Assembly: GCA_964424105.1 (NCBI GenBank) | Contig: CAYRHJ010000001.1 | Coordinates: 118,766 to 182,765 of the forward strand | Origin: CAYRHJ01 sp964424105 | GTDB taxonomy: Bacteria; Planctomycetota; Phycisphaerae; UBA1845 | DNA: 64,000 bases | Reading direction: 5' to 3' | Part shown: one piece after another, positions 62,701 to 64,000 of the stretch | Layout: each line of letters starts with the position of its first letter | Position numbering within the stretch: position 1 is the first letter of the stretch | The notes under the pieces: model-generated | Told to the model about the DNA's origin: nothing | Database searches by the model: none | The model's input: the letters and a program-made list of their open reading frames with translations, nothing else | Program-made: the position numbers and the translations under genes

Positions 62701-63230
62701 ACGGCACGGGCCATCCAGCCGCCAAACACGCGGAAACGTCGAAAGAGATCGCCGACCGAGAGGCGGTGTTGGCCGAGCTATCCAACTCGCTGCGAAGCCG
62801 GGCCGCCGAGATCGAAGCCAAGGAACGCACCATCAAGACTCGCGAACCGATCTTGGATCAGTTGGCCAAGTCCATGGAGAAACGCAAGCAGGAGATCGAA
62901 GCCAAACAGGCCGCCGTCCGCGAACAACAGGCCGAATTGGAACGGCTGCGGAAGGAAATCGAAAGCCGAGCCGAAGCATTGAATGAACGCGAGAAGCTGA
63001 TCGGCAAGCAGCACGATCTGTTGCAGCAGGTGAGCGATCCCATGGCCGTGAGTGACGATCGCTCGTTTGAAGTGCTTCGCATGCTGAACCCCGACTTGGG
63101 TGATTCCGTGCGGGTGCTGAGGCGATTGGGATTTGAAGGCTCGTTCGATGAGCTGGTTGAGAAAGCTCAAATGGAATTGGAAGCGTCGCAGAAGCAAAAG
63201 AATGGCCGGCGCTGGAATCCGTTCCGCTAG
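59796..63230 (+). CDS. Two-FHA-domain protein with a very long coiled coil
   Basis: A 1144-residue cytoplasmic protein. The first FHA domain (about 35-115) has LFGSHKDVKVRL, APAHCAI and RAGTMLNG and is divergent; the second (about 150-225) has IGRRDSCEIALEGNSVSRAHALV and SANGIRVNGR with the phosphothreonine-binding R, S and N residues. A linker to about 310 leads to roughly 750 residues of charged heptad-like coil (LEQREQQYRIDLTELTDR and many similar). The end, about 1090-1144, is a short conserved-looking domain (FEVLRMLNPDLGDSVRVLRR). ATG 59796 has GGAGAGG upstream. It is a likely phosphorylation-dependent scaffold; function unknown. Confidence 0.82.
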   Translation: MLQAHSTSEFSSILNQSPIKAVLTVIRKSGDGKVIDLSRPVTLFGSHKDVKVRLKHHSVAPAHCAIINTGDRLILRDLASRAGTMLNGEVTNSAELKHGDIIRIDAWKFRVGIKNSHETCSGSSIAATQFCAATGIDMERTGSDESWKDLPDIFVIGRRDSCEIALEGNSVSRAHALVVTLNGRPAVFDLKSANGIRVNGRTTAMTYLAPGDHITVGIYELKINDIRAPGGRFDGQESCYTFEAGGENRIRLAEPGRSGSSADFMRLADPSPPLNGFDRMGNARPVTDRFSIDPTVNGGIAGARNPESDPRAGQLDALEKQLRMRARQLDEHQRELDARELEMGDREHLLQASARKLLDTHHAEVAKASESAHKTIEKQAAELQVRQTEIGRLSAELARIRDELAHGGQAPAQTDDRLNGLEQREQQYRIDLTELTDRAAALQAREGELARREVELDDLRRADDVRHAQLEAREKDLSGRDREAQKRAIELEQRQAELDATAQSIAEASAVLANERTALARQTDALAALRADVEESRQALEARATDCDGREHALATQQNRIESRSAELDARQAKLDQDVLRLSVRERDVNESAMALESERAQITSLRSALDAERHEIESREQTLRLERRDFDTARNELIHQRESMDQRTIELRRSEHVVNQRQDELCRREAELATNRSALAGEREKLEQRKLELDAEQASLGRERSSFEAQTQEHLRSVEERSAQFDRLRRELDDRNGMLDRRALDLVGDERRIQHEKEEIAQSLTSLEERQRMVLERESSAQQRSSELDHGRSELDRCHTELTSRQHALAARDLAIERKESEYSQRAEELERREKRIAAGDRSVQQLGEDLGRREKAIRTLEQSLAEHEAQLEHLRLTLTSREQAVARSESELAGRMTTLDDQTREWKLQSAEIVSQSRSIETERESLRQQTENLEQQRMELHDAREGLIRERQALHHERSSIGKRSNGTGHPAAKHAETSKEIADREAVLAELSNSLRSRAAEIEAKERTIKTREPILDQLAKSMEKRKQEIEAKQAAVREQQAELERLRKEIESRAEALNEREKLIGKQHDLLQQVSDPMAVSDDRSFEVLRMLNPDLGDSVRVLRRLGFEGSFDELVEKAQMELEASQKQKNGRRWNPFR

Positions 63231-63454
63231 TATATGGACCAGCGGGATGGCTGAAGCAGCGAGAATCGGATCGGCGGCTTTCGTGTGGTCCGTGGGCAAA
63301 AAATAGAAATTGAAATTGTCGGGGCGGCCCGTTTCGTGTGATCACCGGGCGACGATCGAAACGGGTCGACCCGCATTAGGTTTAGGCAGTCGGACAAGAC
63401 CGACGCGCGGCCGCCTGATTGTGCGCCGCGACCGACTCTTTCCGGGTTCGTGGG

Positions 63455-63604
63455 GCGGGTTTCGAACCGCCGCTTAACGAGCCGCGAGCGCAAAGCGAGC
63501 GGTCTTCTGCATGGGTGGCCCACCTCCGTTGGAGGTGGGGGAGCCGATGACTAAGCGGGTTTCGAACCGCCGCTTAACGAGCCGCGAGCGCAAAGCGAGC
63601 GGTC
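63455..63604. repeat. Exact 50-nt direct repeat, 100 nt apart, with families D and C
   Basis: GCGGGTTTCGAACCGCCGCT and the following 30 nt (ending GCAAAGCGAGCGGTC) occur at 63455-63504 and again at 63555-63604. A family C palindrome (63509-63550) lies between them. Confidence 0.85.
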
Positions 63605-63814
63605 CCTGACGGACCCTAACCCGGTTTCGTTGGAATGCCTTAAAAGATTGGGAGCACCGCTGGCCGGATGATCCCGCACGCTCAGGGGTGGCATTGAGCA
63701 TTGCGGAGGACTTCGGCCAGCTCATTTTCCAGCCGACGATGCCACGCTACGAATCGCGACCGACTCTTTCCGAGCCTCGACCGTCAGCAAGCGGTCCTCT
63801 CATCCAACAATAAC

Positions 63815-63886
63815 AGAGCCGCGACCGTGAGGGAGCGGTCTTCTGCATGGGTGGCCCACCTCCTTTGGAGGTGGGGGAGCCAATGA
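63815..63886. repeat. Repeat families D and C side by side
   Basis: AGAGCCGCGACCGTGAGGGA with GCGGTCTT (63815-63842), then GCATGGGTGGCCCACCTCCT up to CAATGA (63845-63886). Confidence 0.8.
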
Positions 63887-63940
63887 CGAAGCCGGGTTTC
63901 ACCCGCCTCCTACTACGAAGAGCAGCAAATAGTGAACATC

Positions 63941-64000
63941 GTCATTCCGGCGAACGCCGCATACGTCGCATCCGTCATTCCGGCGCAAGCCGGAATCCAG
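63941..64000. repeat. Two family A REP-like palindromes at the right edge
   Basis: A truncated copy (GTCATTCCGGCGAACGCCGC, 63941-63960) and a full copy (63974-64000, ending GCCGGAATCCAG) in the same orientation. Confidence 0.8.

Larger units (their letters stand above)
63231..64000. other. Right-edge intergenic region rich in repeats
   Basis: No gene is supported to the window's end. 63231-63454 shows nothing recognisable. The remainder holds repeat families A, C and D. Confidence 0.65.

Overview
The window looks like chromosomal DNA of a member of the Planctomycetota. The reasons are two giant secretin-type proteins inside a general secretory/type IV pilus-like locus, an ExbB-ExbD-ExbD-TPR operon, many weak or absent Shine-Dalgarno sites, and dispersed palindromic repeats with cores such as GAGCCGCGACC and GCATGGGTGGCC. 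The class cannot be fixed from sequence alone. It is ordinary bacterial coding DNA with no phage, integron or CRISPR array.

Layout. 1-1786: end of a likely restriction endonuclease and its N6-adenine-type DNA methyltransferase, translationally coupled. 1877-5913 (minus strand): DUF486 membrane protein, fatty acid hydroxylase/sterol desaturase family protein, ACR3 arsenite exporter, Ada DNA-repair regulator. 6040-13320 (plus): CHASE2 class III nucleotide cyclase, uvrB, nadC, tsaD. 13645-21096 (plus): VWA protein, then a tightly overlapped operon of TPR protein, ExbB/TolQ, two ExbD/TolR, a 938-aa TPR protein and an isochorismatase-fold hydrolase. 21256-28641: small zinc-ribbon protein, zinc-ribbon/4-TM/Nudix fusion, SPFH-GYF_2 protein, MopE-like metal-binding surface protein, a protein with four zinc knuckles, a TFIIB-type zinc-ribbon membrane protein and an ABC-2 permease. 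28930-29556: tRNA-Pro(TGG) followed by a hairpin, two gene remnants and short repeats.

29557-56069 (all minus strand) is the centrepiece: gspE-gspF-gspG-gspH-gspI-gspJ-gspK, then a PilM-PilN fusion, a PilO-PilP-like fusion, a 2731-aa protein made almost wholly of secretin N-type modules (about 28 by my count) but with no secretin barrel, then a 1702-aa GspD/PilQ with about 14 N-type modules and a true secretin domain, then a small lipoprotein. The order after gspK copies pilM-N-O-P-Q, with an extra giant between P and Q. I infer an envelope-spanning machine in which the inner-membrane PilMN/PilOP platform, a very long stacked-ring or rod-like giant, and the outer-membrane secretin are built in series across an unusually wide periplasm. 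Extended periplasmic segments of planctomycete secretins have, as I recall, been reported; a separate barrel-less giant is the part I do not recognise. Its start is preceded by four 22-nt direct repeats.

56585-63230: an Flp-type pilin, HemD overlapping a lipoprotein zinc peptidase, and a protein with two FHA domains and a very long coiled coil. The intergenic spaces at 43.9-44.4, 52.0-52.4, 56.8-57.5 and 63.2-64.0 kb are packed with several families of short dispersed repeats, some nested within each other.
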